64,000 nucleotides of DNA, from contig CM071600.1 in assembly GCA_036435485.1 (NCBI GenBank), forward strand, positions 111,902,046 to 111,966,045, read 5' to 3'. How positions within the stretch are numbered: the stretch's first letter is position 1; each line of letters opens with the position of its first letter. The notes beneath the pieces were generated by a model that saw only the letters and a list, made by a program, of their open reading frames with translations, was not told where the DNA came from and searched no databases. The position numbers and the translations under genes were made by a program. Origin of the DNA: Saposhnikovia divaricata. Taxonomy: Eukaryota; Streptophyta; Magnoliopsida; Apiales; Apiaceae. Positions 1 through 9,939 of this stretch are shown here, piece after piece.

Positions 1-1033
1 TCCAACTAGATACGACTACTTTGTGGAGTCTTATCAACAAGTATTATACTTGGGGAAAGGGGGACGAACTTTATGTTTCAGAGTTATGGATGTTATACGA
101 ACTAAGAGCCACGTAAGTGGCCGAGTGGCGCCGATTCAGCAATGCCCCAACCGTTGGCCGGGGGGTTCCAGAGGGCGGTAGACAAGTAAATCCATCGGTG
201 CTTCCTTCTACATGTAGAGAACAAGAAGTGAGGAGCATAACCTGCGACTGATCATCGTGAATGTTATGTCTCCTGGCGCGTAAATGCTCCAGTATTAGTT
301 CACCTTTCAAATGTTGGAAATTTTCTGCAACACTATCGGTATTGGAAGGTGAAAAAGTGATTGAATCTGGAATTGCAATATTTTTCTGTAAGTTTCTCTT
401 TATTGATAAATAATGCTATCTTGCTTATCTTTGACATAGCAGATATTTCCACAGAAGTATATTTTTGAGTTACCTTGTAACTTCATCCTTACATTATACT
501 AGCACTATCTTCGTTAACGCATGGGATATGGCTTCAAAGATATTTGAACTATTACATATATTGTCACTATTCAGTTATATTATTGTTGGTAGGCTATTGC
601 TCACCCTTGCTTATTTATTATGTCACAACAACAGCTAGGAAGAATTTCCCGCGTAAGGCGCACTCGGCGCAAGCAAGTTACCCCAACCAGAGTTCTACCC
701 GCTGATATCATCGCTGCCATTGCTGAGGTAGCATAGATAGACAGCTTTTGGTTTACCAGTTTAATTATATGTATAATTAATCCTAAGCAACGACAAAAAC
801 TTTAAACTATGTTGTTACTCCTTTTGGATTGTATTAACTTTTATTCGTAAATCCTGTAATGTGAGACTCATTTTAATTTCATCTCTGGGACTATAACTGT
901 TGTGTGTGTGTGATTGGATATTATTGTGGGGTTATTGCATGTTGTTTATTTATGTGGACTCAAGTCAAGTGTTATTTATGGAAATTGAGACCGTAACGAC
1001 TCGATCCCTGACCCCGGATCAGGGGGTGTTACA
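1..1033 (+). mobile_element. Truncated LTR related to the LARD family
   Basis: This is a diverged reverse-complement relative of the first ~1 kb of the LTRs at 41247 and 51655. It enters at the window edge and ends at 1033 with GGGGGTGTTACA, the mirror of the TGTAACACCCCC terminus of those LTRs. By eye it matches at roughly 75-80% with small indels, so it is another family member and not a recent duplicate. No tRNA-iMet primer site follows the terminus, so it is more likely a 3' LTR end of a plus-strand element (or a solo LTR) than a 5' LTR. It lies inside the RNase H region of the gypsy element; GCTTA follows at 1034-1038 as candidate target-site duplication, but the other side is outside the window. 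Confidence 0.8.
620..736 (+). CDS. 38-codon arginine-rich small ORF inside the LTR fragment
   Basis: The ORF begins MSQQQL, continues with an RRTRRK basic stretch and ends IIAAIAEVA before TAG. The matching place in both full LTRs (about 41580-41640 and 51990-52050, minus strand) keeps SQQQL and RTRRTRRGRGR, but the first ATG is ATA there and the tail differs. Retention of the basic block across copies that differ by 20% or more is the only hint of coding. It could equally be a non-coding conserved LTR segment. Confidence 0.2.
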   Translation: MSQQQLGRISRVRRTRRKQVTPTRVLPADIIAAIAEVA

Positions 1034-1956
1034 GCTTAAGCTATCTCGAAGCGTACGCAATAACATTCCCATGTTGCATCAAATCGCATCCTAATCCTTT
1101 GTGCGAAGCATCACTATAGATAAAAAAATTCCCTTATCATCTGGCAATACTAACACTGGAGCTGAAACTAATCTTTTCTTTCGCTCTTGAAAGCTTTCTT
1201 CACACTTATCATTCCAAATAAACTTCTCATTCTTCCGGGTCAACTTTATCAACGGGGTAGCAATCTTCGGGAAATCTTGTACAAATCTATTCCAACTCAC
1301 CACAGAAAACTTCTCACCTCAGTAGGAGTTCTTGGTCTATTGCAACTCACCACAGCTTCAATCTTAGCAGGATCCACTTGAATTCCTTCTTTACTAATCA
1401 CATGACCAAAAAATTGCACTTCTTGCAACCAAAACTCTCACTTAGAAAACTTGGCATAAAATCTTTCCTTTCTCAGGGTTTCCAATGCTATTCTCAAATG
1501 CTCGGCATGCTCTTCAGGGTTTCTCGAGTATATAAGGATGTCATCAATAAATACAATTACGAATTTATCCAAATATCTCTTGAACACTCTATTCATTAAA
1601 TCCATAAACACAGCTGGCGCATTCGTCAAATCGAAAGCCATCACTAAAAACTCATAATATCCATATCTCGTGCGAAATGCAGTCTTCGGAATATCTTCTA
1701 GCTTGATCTTCAATTGGTGATAACCTGATCTCAAATTGATCTTAGAAAAGTAGGCAGCATCCTTCAGTTGGTCAAACAAATCATTAATTCTTGGCAATGG
1801 ATACTTATTCTTGATAGTCAATTTATTGAGTTCTCTATAATCAATACAAAACCTCATGCTTCCATTCTTCTTCTTAACAAACAACATTGGCGCTCCCCAC
1901 GGGGACACGCTCGGCCTTATAACTCCTTCATCCAATAAATCTTGCAATTGAGTAGC
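1034..1956 (-). pseudogene. Ty3/gypsy reverse transcriptase and RNase H remnant
   Basis: The 1956-1438 part carries canonical Ty3 RT blocks in order: VIRPSVSPWGAP, FVKKKNGSMRFCIDYRELN, YPLPRI, the fingers/palm region and the catalytic FIDDILIYS. A TGA at about 1437-1435 replaces the Cys codon that normally follows AKFSK. The same frame then resumes with the HVIS and DPAKIEAV region, followed by a small deletion. The RNase H connection (CEESFQERKKRLVSAPVL) and the start of RNase H (SDASHKGLG in a shifted frame, near 1110) follow to 1034. In the gypsy polyprotein RT and RNase H copy RNA into DNA. This copy is dead from nonsense, frameshift and two insertions. The first 33 bases of the open frame above 1956 belong to the CACTA terminus. 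Confidence 0.9.
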
Positions 1957-1959
1957 TAA

Positions 1960-2500
1960 CACTACATCAAATTTTGGCTTTCGCCACATAAAATATGTGT
2001 GGCTGTTTACCGTACGTCACGCTTTTTTTTGGCCCAAGTGTCACCAAAGGAGAGAGCATCGTACGTACCATATAGACACTCGTTTGATTCGTGGCTGTAA
2101 CTAAAAAATGAGGGACTAAAGTATACCACCATTTTTGTCTGACAGCCCCCCTTTAATCTCAAAAGTGTGACTAAATACCAACATTCAGCCACAGGACGCA
2201 TAGTGGCTAAAGAGTATTAATAACGTCATATATACAACAAAGGCTTAGTTTTGGTGGCACTATTTCTTAGAAATTGTGGCAAAAAATTTTGGTATGGCTA
2301 CATGAAAATAATTTTGTGTGGTCGTTTCTATTATATTTTTGTCACTATAAGAAAATTGATTTTAGTCACAAAACTTTTTAGAAACTATAGTGTGCCTAAA
2401 GGATAGAATAGCCACACACACTTAACCAAATAACAGGGTACGATTTAAATGTCACAAGTTCCATATTCTTATCACAAGTTTAGATTCCTTCATAAGTCCA
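1960..2500. repeat. CACTA-1 left terminal and subterminal repeat region
   Basis: It begins with the CACTA terminus. GTGGCTA, GTGGCTG and GTGACTAAA-type motifs, in both orientations, recur about every 30-60 bases (for example near 2010, 2090, 2170, 2205, 2280 and 2340). Subterminal motif clusters of this kind are where transposase subunits bind in characterised CACTA elements. The matching region at the other end is 21460-22012. No coding is seen. Confidence 0.7.
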
Positions 2501-3003
2501 ACTTATGACCAAATTTCTTTCAAAAGAATAGTTGTGGATCCCAGCATATCAATTTATTTAATTTGGAAATAAAAATCAAATATTATATAAAATTACAACT
2601 TATGAAGTTGGTCAACTTCTTGAAGAAGCTAACTTCTAGGATGCTTCATACTCTGATGACATTTTCTTGACGTAATCAACATCAAGCTCCATACCCTGAT
2701 ACACATCAAAAACAGCAGACATAAGCAATTATCCCTATGTTGATAGATAGTGTTATCTCGTACTCCTGTCATTTACAACATAAAAAATCAATTAGTACTA
2801 TACTATCAAAGGAGTACTTGAAAATTACCAAGTCCATGTGAATAAAATGCTCGATCCGGCTATTCTCAAATAACCTATCAAGCAAAAAGAAATTCCAGGG
2901 AACAGTGCAAGAATTTTCTTTATTGCCCTCATCAACATTGTAAGCAAAGTTCGAAACAATAATAGAAAATGAGAACAAGTATCGATATTTAAAAGGAAGA
3001 AAA
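2501..3003. other. CACTA-1 interior, no recognised feature
   Basis: AT-rich sequence. A 99-codon minus-strand open frame (2769-3068) overlaps its right end but looks like intron plus exon edge and not a full protein. No motif is recognised. Confidence 0.4.
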
Positions 3004-3206
3004 CAAATACTTCTGTGCAATTCGAATAATAGCATCCACTTTAGCTCTGAGTTCTTTAATCTTCTCAATCACAGACCCTTCCTTTAAATCTATAGCAGCG
3101 AAAAGAAACATGTTCTTTTCAAGCATTCTGTTGACTAAAGCTGATGCAACTTTCACATTCTCCTTTTTTTAGTCAAGAACAAGTTTCCTGAGTCTCATAA
3201 GTTCTC
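3004..3206 (-). pseudogene. Unrecognised captured exon-like segment, helical and charged
   Basis: On the minus strand an acceptor-like TTTTACAG precedes 3206. A long frame then opens, broken by one TAA near 3170. The peptide contains ALVNRMLEKNMFLF, DLKEGSVIEKIKELRAK and VDAIIRIAQKY, with the charge pattern of an amphipathic helix and non-retroelement codon texture. It sits inside CACTA-1 like the AIG1 and RRM fragments, so capture from a host gene is the likely origin. I do not recognise the family. Confidence 0.4.
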
Positions 3207-3935
3207 CTGTAAAATGTAAAGAAATGTTGTGTAACTTATAAAAATAATAAAAGATGAAGACAAAAGGAGCAGAAACCACTCATTTCAGTTCCAACATCCA
3301 AGCCATTCACCACATATCTTAACAATAAATCTAAACATGCAAAAGGAAGAACTGTCCTCCTTACTTGTCCTACTCAATTTCTAAGAAGGAAAAAACCCTC
3401 CCCCATCACCACGAAAACAAAAAAAAATTAATTAACTAAATAGATAAATATATGTTCCTTTCCTATGTTATTCTAACAACAAAGAAGTCGATTTTAATTG
3501 AGAATGAACTATAATATAGCATGGTGGTGTAATTGCTCTAAACAGGAACCATCAAGTGACTAGCAAGCATTTTATAGGAAAACAAAATCCAAATTTCTGC
3601 CAAGCCTCCCACAAAACCAAGAAAAAGGTATCAGACATCATTCTGACAATGCAGTCAAGAACTACATCTGACTAATCCTTTTTTTAGACAAACGAAGTGT
3701 TATTATGAAAAATGCAAGGTTTTGAAGCTTGTTGTTCACTTACAATAGGTACCCCAAAAAATGATACTAACAAAAGACCTAAACGTTGAAGCTGAAAGAA
3801 CAAGGAAACCAAAACTACAGAGCAAAACTCGAAGCAAGCAGGACAAGTAAATTATAGAGCAACATTAAAATGCGAAAATCAAAATCATAAAAAAATGAAA
3901 TTACACAGCAAACATGAAATTGTGAAGGGGAGAGA

Positions 3936-3977
<42 letters not shown>

Positions 3978-4850
3978 GAGGAAATATGACTGACATAAAT
4001 GTTTCCGTGAATGTTATATTGAACTTGCTTAGATACTCTTCGGTCCACCATAGAAGAGGCGTACATTTATCTCGAAAACAATTGGTGGAAACTTTATAGC
4101 TCTCCACCGGGCTTCCACCATCTGTATCGTCTGTAGCAGTTTGAGAAAACAATAAGAATACAAAATCAATTTGAGTCCTAGTTTGAATACAACCAAAACC
4201 AAAATCCATAAATTTAAATCCCTAATCCGAGCCTTAAATTGAAAGCTCTAAATTGGAAGTCAAATGAGTTAGAGATTGATTACCTAATTGAAGGCCCTCC
4301 ATTAAAGCCCTGGAATATGTGAATTATTTGGGGGAAGTAGAGTATTTTTGGTGGAAATATGTGAATTACTTCGTGAAGGGGGAAATAAGACGCCCAAAAT
4401 TTTCAAGGTACCAGCTGTGCTATAAGTGGTGGGTTGTGCTGTAATTATTACTATTTCATACTAGAAAATGTAATTTAGTTGTTTTTAATTTTAAATTATA
4501 AAACTTTAAAAAATACTAAATACTTATTTTTTAGTCTTAAAATCTGATAAACATAATTTTTAAATTTTAATTTTACAAATAAAATATATAATTTATGTTT
4601 ATATTAAACATTTATTATAAAGTTAAAATTTATTATACATCAAAGTTATAAAATTAAGAGATAATCATAAAATAAAATGATTTTAACCCCTTTGCGGACA
4701 AAGTGTCTTTCTTTTTCGTCAGTGTTGTTTTAAAATGATTTTAAATTTTTTAATTAAAAATTTTAGTTTTTTAATAATAATAATAATAATAATAATAATA
4801 TATATATTTGTAATACAATTTAAAATTTATTATAATACCCGAGTCCCGAG
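3207..4850. other. CACTA-1 interior, AT-rich, with microsatellites
   Basis: The segment holds a GA/AG microsatellite at 3930-3980 and a TAA run at about 4770-4800 followed by AT repeats. Between 4440 and 4700 the sequence is strongly AT-rich. Two overlapping minus-strand open frames around 3815-4209 owe their length to the GA run and are not supported as genes. Possible exon-like pieces exist near 4080-4210, without any recognised motif. Confidence 0.4.
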
Positions 4851-5066
4851 TCAATAAACATTCATTTTAGTGTTGGGAAAAAACAATCAAAAAATAAAAA
4901 GTTCGGCTAGTACGAGGTTTTAAGAAAAACTTAGTAAAAGTGTTGCTTCCACTAATGGGATGCGTGCAAGATTCATTGAATAATCTCGTACAATCCGACT
5001 TTATTATTTTTTGATTATTTTTTCCCAACACTAGAATGTGTGTTTAATGACATCCGTATGGTTCGA
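4851..5066. repeat. Satellite-1 remnant in head-to-head inverted arrangement
   Basis: Bases 4855-4970 are the reverse complement of the satellite unit found at 17447-18760 (antisense of CCAACACTAAAATG, GTACGAG, then CTTAGTAAAAGTGTTGCTTCC). Bases ~4983-5066 are the same unit in direct orientation and end in GGTTCGA, where Copia-C inserted. The two arms can pair over roughly 60 bp with a loop of about 55-75 bp. The array at 17447 continues this direct arm on the other side of Copia-C. Confidence 0.75.
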
Positions 5067-5826
5067 TGTTAACTCGAATAACTTGTAGAAGGGGGGGGGG
5101 GTTGAATACAAGTTATATAATCGTGTCTGATTTTTGCTTGATTAGATGAACAAGAACAACAAATGAATCAAACTTTGTTTGTATTAAAATAAATCAAATA
5201 CAAACTCTACCAAAGGTGTACAATACCTTTAGCAGCTGCTGACAATATAAATCTCTCTCTGTTTGTTTCGAACTCTCGAATACAAACCTTATACAGAGCT
5301 TCATACAATATGCACTCTATAATTCTCAATTCTGCTTTTTTGCACTTTTTACAATATTATAGAGAGAGTATTTATAATGCTACCTATCAACTAATAATAG
5401 AATTATAATCTATCTATGACAATGTTCTGCCGTCTAGTTGATAGTTTCCATCAATGGAGAATTCGTTTCCTTCACAATATCTTCTTGCTTGTTCTCCAAA
5501 ACAAAGATCTTGTTTTATAGCACCTGCCAGTTTCTGTAGCATCCATAATGACATCATCAGTAATACGACCGATATCAGGATTTCCCATTGCATCAGGATC
5601 TGATCATCCCATCAGTATTTGATCAGGATCTGACTTGTTGTATCAGGATCTGTTCGTAATTCCTGAAATGTAGTCTCTGACGCACTGTTCCTGACTAAAC
5701 TCTACAGATTACTGTCTTACACATATATCCTATACAAAGTGCTAAATCCTTTATAAGATCATGATATACAAGAAGTATTTGCAAAATTCTATTCTCAACA
5801 TCACAACTTATGAATTATTCCTAATA
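5067..5826 (-). repeat. Copia-C 3' LTR
   Basis: It matches the LTR at 16689 along its whole length. It begins TGTTAACTCG and ends CCTAATA, where the partner ends CCTAACA, so the terminal CA has mutated to TA. It has a poly-G run of about ten near 5090 versus seven in the partner. The sequence just inside (5827-5840) is a purine tract on the minus strand (ATGAGGAGAT), the expected polypurine tract. Confidence 0.92.
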
Positions 5827-5989
5827 ATCTCCTCATATTTATGATTTAGAATCTGAAGCATAAATCTAAGTTGTAGATGTCAAAACATATAACAATACAA
5901 CCAGAATAGAATTTATGAATTTAAGATCATGAAGTTAAGTACCTCCTTCTTCAGATGTAGACATGTATCTAGTACTTAGAATAAAGAAT

Positions 5990-6994
5990 TCAACTATTTG
6001 ATGCTTCTTTTCCTTTACCACTTCCATGATAAAATTTACCAACTCTGTCACCATTAATTCTGCTCCCAGTCTGTTTATCTCCCCCAGTCTGTTGTTGTTG
6101 TTGTTTCTGAATTGTCTTTATCTCCCCCTTTTTGACATCGGCTACATTAATTCCAAGAGATTCAGTAACAGAACAAATGAGATTCATCATAACTGCTTGA
6201 TTGTCCATAATAGTCACTTGGTTATTTTCAAGAATTTGAATTCTCGATTGAATATCACTTTGAGATTTCTGAATGTTCTTAAGAAGTTCAGAATTGACTT
6301 CAATGTTGGAAGTGCTTGTTGTATCTTCAGATTCAGATGCAGAAAGAACTTTATCTTCAAGCCTTGTAGAAGAAGTTGCCTGTTTAGAATGATATTCATG
6401 TAATAACACTTGAGTAGAAGTACAAACATCTTCATCTCTCTGATCTAGATCTGAAGTATGATCATCCTTTCCTTCACCAGTATTCTGTGTATTAACATCT
6501 ACAAATCCTGACTCCTCCTTAGATTGATCAGATACTGTTGATGTCTCAATTCTAGCTGAAATTGGAAGTACAAACAAAGGAATACTAGGATCATTAGGAA
6601 TATCTTCTGGTACTGGTTGAGTAGAAGTTTGTCTTAGCCTTTCACCTCTTCTGTTAATGATTCCTGCAAGCCTTTCTTTCTGTTTCTGAGCTTTAACGTC
6701 TAGCTTTGCATTGTGATATGCTAAGTCATGCTTCTCATACATCTTGATAAAAGAATAAGTACCAGCATCCATACCAAGATTTTCAGACCAAGATTCAGGA
6801 AAAACCTGATCCCAGAAATCAAACAATGGTGGTTTCCTAATTTTCTCTCCCTCACTATGGAGTTGATCATCCATACCCTCATTCTCATTTTGTCTATCTA
6901 AAGTCAACACTCTTTCTACCTCTCCTTTTGCCTGGTCAGGAGCCAGCTTCTCTATGTGTGGATCTATATCCATCTTTTCAAATGTATCACTCAA
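5990..6994 (-). CDS. Copia-C post-pol ORF, C-terminal part (coiled-coil)
   Basis: A 334-codon open frame ending about 165 bp before the 3' LTR. It is acidic and Ser/Thr-rich in the middle. Near residues 235-280 a heptad-like stretch (NIQKSQSDIQSRIQILENN, then MDNQAVMMNL) predicts a coiled coil, followed by a QQQQQ run and a basic Gly-rich tail. No signal peptide or convincing membrane segment is visible. It probably is the C-terminal portion of one long post-pol protein whose earlier parts lie at 7018-9329; a candidate 35-nt intron at 7052-7018 would join the frames. Post-pol proteins of Sireviruses are often called envelope-like, but nothing seen here shows an envelope function. Confidence 0.6.
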   Translation of the reverse strand: MSDTFEKMDIDPHIEKLAPDQAKGEVERVLTLDRQNENEGMDDQLHSEGEKIRKPPLFDFWDQVFPESWSENLGMDAGTYSFIKMYEKHDLAYHNAKLDVKAQKQKERLAGIINRRGERLRQTSTQPVPEDIPNDPSIPLFVLPISARIETSTVSDQSKEESGFVDVNTQNTGEGKDDHTSDLDQRDEDVCTSTQVLLHEYHSKQATSSTRLEDKVLSASESEDTTSTSNIEVNSELLKNIQKSQSDIQSRIQILENNQVTIMDNQAVMMNLICSVTESLGINVADVKKGEIKTIQKQQQQQTGGDKQTGSRINGDRVGKFYHGSGKGKEASNS

Positions 6995-7017
6995 ATTTGG
7001 ATAATTGCTCTCATGAC

Positions 7018-8448
7018 CTACAGAAAATAGGGGTTAGAAGAAGTTTTTATACCTGAACTCACATGGAGAGAGGGTTCCTCATATGGCATGGGGCTTGAGG
7101 TTTTCTCCAAGGAGTGAGCTGCTATAGTCACTGAACCCTTACAAACATCTACTTTCTTTTCAGAAACTACAGGCTCCAGTATACCACTTTCAGGTTTTAC
7201 ACTAGACTCTGATGTCTTCAGTAATACTTCATTAGACACCATAGCTAGTATGTCACCGTCTTTAAGTGTTGGTTGCTGAGACACACCCTCAAGGTGGATA
7301 GACTCTGAAAGAACAATATTGGTTTGATCTTCAGGAAAATCAATCAAAGTAATTCCTCCCATATCATCGGGTCTCTCATTTGCAATTTCAGTCATCACAG
7401 AAGACCTTTCAGCATCAGCCATCACAGTTCCTGAGTCATCCAACCTCTGACTAGATGGTTCTTGTGTTGCAGTGACTGTGATCTTATCTACTCCACTATT
7501 CACCACTGGTGCAATAGTATCTTCTGTTGACTACTTCCCTCTATCAACTACCTCCTCTTGTTCACCTTGAGCTGAAGCATCTTCAATAATGACATCCTTA
7601 TCAAATAGATATGCATGAAGTGATTGAAGTGCAACATGCTTAGAAAGTCCAAATTTCTTGTGTAACTCCTTTCTGACTGATACATAGAAACACATCTTCA
7701 TTAAATCAAGTCTTTGATGTAACAGTCCATATTCTTCAGGAAATGAAAGTGTGGGAACTCTTTCAATCATAAAATCTAGAACAGGCCTGGAAAGCTTCAC
7801 TTTCAGATAAATAAGTTCCATAGCCAGTCTGCATGTCAATGTAGTTTCCCATGAAGAATCAATATCCAGATCTCTCTTATCAGATACTGACTTGGATATA
7901 GCCTTATTTGTAGAGACCTGCATAATGTTAGTTAGACTAGATACTGTGTGTGTAGGTGACAAATGAATCTTTCTCCTTGTTCTCATAGTATAGTGAGCAA
8001 CAGATTTATCTTGAGAAGACTCAAGAGGTGTAGACACAGAAGTGATCTTGGGATGAGATCTTTTTTCAATAGACATAGTCTTTTGAGAGACGGTATCCAG
8101 TGACTGTTTTCCCTGTTTAAGAACTACAGCCTTTTGGGAGACTGCAGCCTGGCTGTGACTAGGTGTTCCATCTCTTTGTCCTAGCTTAGAAAGTTGAATA
8201 GCAGCCTTCAATTCTGCTCTCTCAGCAAGAGATATATTATCATCATCTTCACTAGAACTACTACTTGAAATAACAAATCTTCTCTTCCTTACAACTGATG
8301 TCTTTTGAGAAACACCAGAGGTTGGCTTCTTTGAAACAATAGGCTGTGGATCAAAATTTGGTTCTAGAATTGTTTCAGAGACTGTAATGTTTTTGGCTAC
8401 TTGGGTAGACACAGGGGGGTTCTCCTCCAATTGAGTTTCCTGAGTCAT
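7018..8448 (-). pseudogene. Copia-C post-pol ORF, middle part with one in-frame stop
   Basis: Two open stretches (7531-8448 and 7018-7506) share one frame and are separated only by a TAG at 7533-7531, so they are one interrupted ORF of about 475 codons. The sequence is low-complexity, Ser/Thr/Val-rich, with a run of six serines followed by acidic residues (SSSSSSEDDD) after a basic RKRRF, and repeated S-Q-K-T/A motifs. Near codons 200-280 there is a more ordered, Leu-rich helical region (LTCRLAMELIYLK, HKKFGLSKHVALQSLHAYLF). The ATG at 8448 overlaps the stop of the previous ORF, but splicing of 8504-8440 would bypass it and keep this frame. No family is recognised beyond Sirevirus post-pol proteins. 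Confidence 0.5.
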
Positions 8449-9329
8449 TTCACCACCAAAGAAAGAAGAATTATAGATAGTAGGAAGATGAGTTCTAGAA
8501 GTACCTGAATATGATTTGGATAGTGTAATGCAGGTATTTCATCTAGATTCTTTTCACTGTCCTTCTTTGTAATGTCATAGAAAATTCTCTTTTGATGTAC
8601 ATAAGAAGAAACACAATATTTTCTACCAAATCTAGCTTCAACATCAGGAATGAAATGGTTAATAAATAGTTGCATGAATCTGTGATAATAAACCATATTC
8701 CTGTCATGATCTCTTGACCCAAGTTTAATACACATCTGACTTAAGATAATGTGACCAAAATTAATTACTCTGTTATAAAGCAAGGCATGTGTAATATGTG
8801 ATGTAACAGCAGCAATTTGTTGAAAAGAACTACATTTACCAGTATAACATTTAGCAATTTGATCAAAGAAGAAAGACCATTCTTTCCTAAGAAAAGATCT
8901 ATTTAACTGGCTCATGTTATCTAGAGGTCCATCATAACCTAATTTAGATAACATAGTTCTAACATTATCATCAGATATTACATTCTCAAAATTCGTATTA
9001 ACAGGTAAGCGAAGTACTGGATTAATAACAGATTCAGTAAGATCAAATGAGTCTTGTCCTAAGTGTAGAACAATCTTACCTGATTGACTATGAGTAGAAT
9101 CAATTACCTCAGCATTCTCCCAAGCTTGTGAAATAGCTACTTGATTAATTTGTGGAGATGCTGTCAAGGCATAGCTTAATGGTCCTTTCGCCATAAAGTC
9201 CATTATAAGGTGAAAATCTGTTGAAACCCCTTCCTTGTTGGTGATAGCTGCAACATGATTGTTCATCATAAATTCAAAGTCACCAAACTTGAAAGCTACT
9301 GATTTGGGTAGTCTTCTTTGAGTTGCCAT
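8445..9329 (-). CDS. Copia-C post-pol ORF, N-terminal part
   Basis: A 294-codon ORF starting MATQRRLPKS and well conserved in texture (KFGDFEFMMNNH, FHLIMDFMAKGPLSYALTASP, VLRLPVNTNF). I recall similar proteins in many plant genomes annotated as uncharacterised or transposon proteins linked to Sireviruses. Up to codon 275 it looks globular and helical. The last 19 codons (from VLLELIFLLS) are hydrophobic because they read through a pyrimidine-rich stretch that also fits an intron: GT at 8504, AG at 8440, 65 nt, phase 0, joining codon 275 in frame to the next ORF. So two products are conceivable, a short form with a hydrophobic tail and a long spliced form. A simple frameshift is the plainer alternative. 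Confidence 0.65.
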   Translation of the reverse strand: MATQRRLPKSVAFKFGDFEFMMNNHVAAITNKEGVSTDFHLIMDFMAKGPLSYALTASPQINQVAISQAWENAEVIDSTHSQSGKIVLHLGQDSFDLTESVINPVLRLPVNTNFENVISDDNVRTMLSKLGYDGPLDNMSQLNRSFLRKEWSFFFDQIAKCYTGKCSSFQQIAAVTSHITHALLYNRVINFGHIILSQMCIKLGSRDHDRNMVYYHRFMQLFINHFIPDVEARFGRKYCVSSYVHQKRIFYDITKKDSEKNLDEIPALHYPNHIQVLLELIFLLSIILLSLVVK

Positions 9330-9939
9330 TTTGATCTGAAAAGAACTTAAGAAATCTTTGAAATTGATTAGTGATTTTGAGAACTCGAGAGTGTTTTTGC
9401 TTTAGAGAATGAAATTAGAGAAAGCAATTACACGATTAGAGTGTCAAAAAAATTATATTTCAAAAATCCTTCAGACCCATTATCCCACGTTGACACGTAG
9501 GTTGACAGGTGTCAGTCCCTGAAAAATATAGTTACCCACGACTTTTGGAAAATAAAATCCAAAATTAATTTAAATAAATAAATTAAGGTAAAATCAAGAT
9601 AAAAATCAATACTGATCAGCTTCCTTTTCCTGATGTGATCTTCTCATCAGGATAATCACACGATTCAATGTGATTTCTGAATGAAAATAATTACTAATCC
9701 TGACGTGAACACTCTTGTATTCCTGATCAATATCATCCTGATTCTAGAGATTAAATGAAGTTTCCACAGGCATTTTCTTTTTCCTGTAAAAGAAATAACA
9801 AAATCAATTGGTTAAATTCGTTCAATATTTCTTGAAAATACAAGAAATACAGTCAAACATAATTATCACTGAATGCATTGATATCTCCCAAATGACTGTT
9901 CAGCTTCCCACGTCTTTCTATTAAAGAAACCGAAGTCTT
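9330..9939. promoter_or_regulatory. Divergent intergenic region between sense and antisense ORFs of Copia-C
   Basis: About 610 bp separate the minus-strand ORF starting at 9329 from the plus-strand ORF starting at 9940. This is where a bidirectional promoter would have to lie. A TATA-like TCTATTAAAG occurs at about 9915 on the plus strand, 25 bases before the antisense ATG. The repeated CCTGATGTGA / CCTGATCAAT / CATCAGGATA words (9620-9750) also occur in the LTRs and at 10620-10700. No direct proof of promoter activity. Confidence 0.3.

Noticed and set aside
1034..1956. Endogenous pararetrovirus (caulimovirid) polymerase
   Set aside because: RT resembles Ty3 types in general, but the joined element has LTRs, a gypsy-type Gag and integrative element structure, and no movement or coat protein is seen.
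3815..4209. Overlapping minus-strand ORFs near a GA run
   Set aside because: Their length comes from the GA microsatellite translated as SLSLSL; no domain is seen.
5990..9329. Proven viral-type envelope gene in Copia-C
   Set aside because: No signal peptide, cleavage site or convincing membrane anchor is visible; the one hydrophobic stretch is in a likely intron or frameshift.
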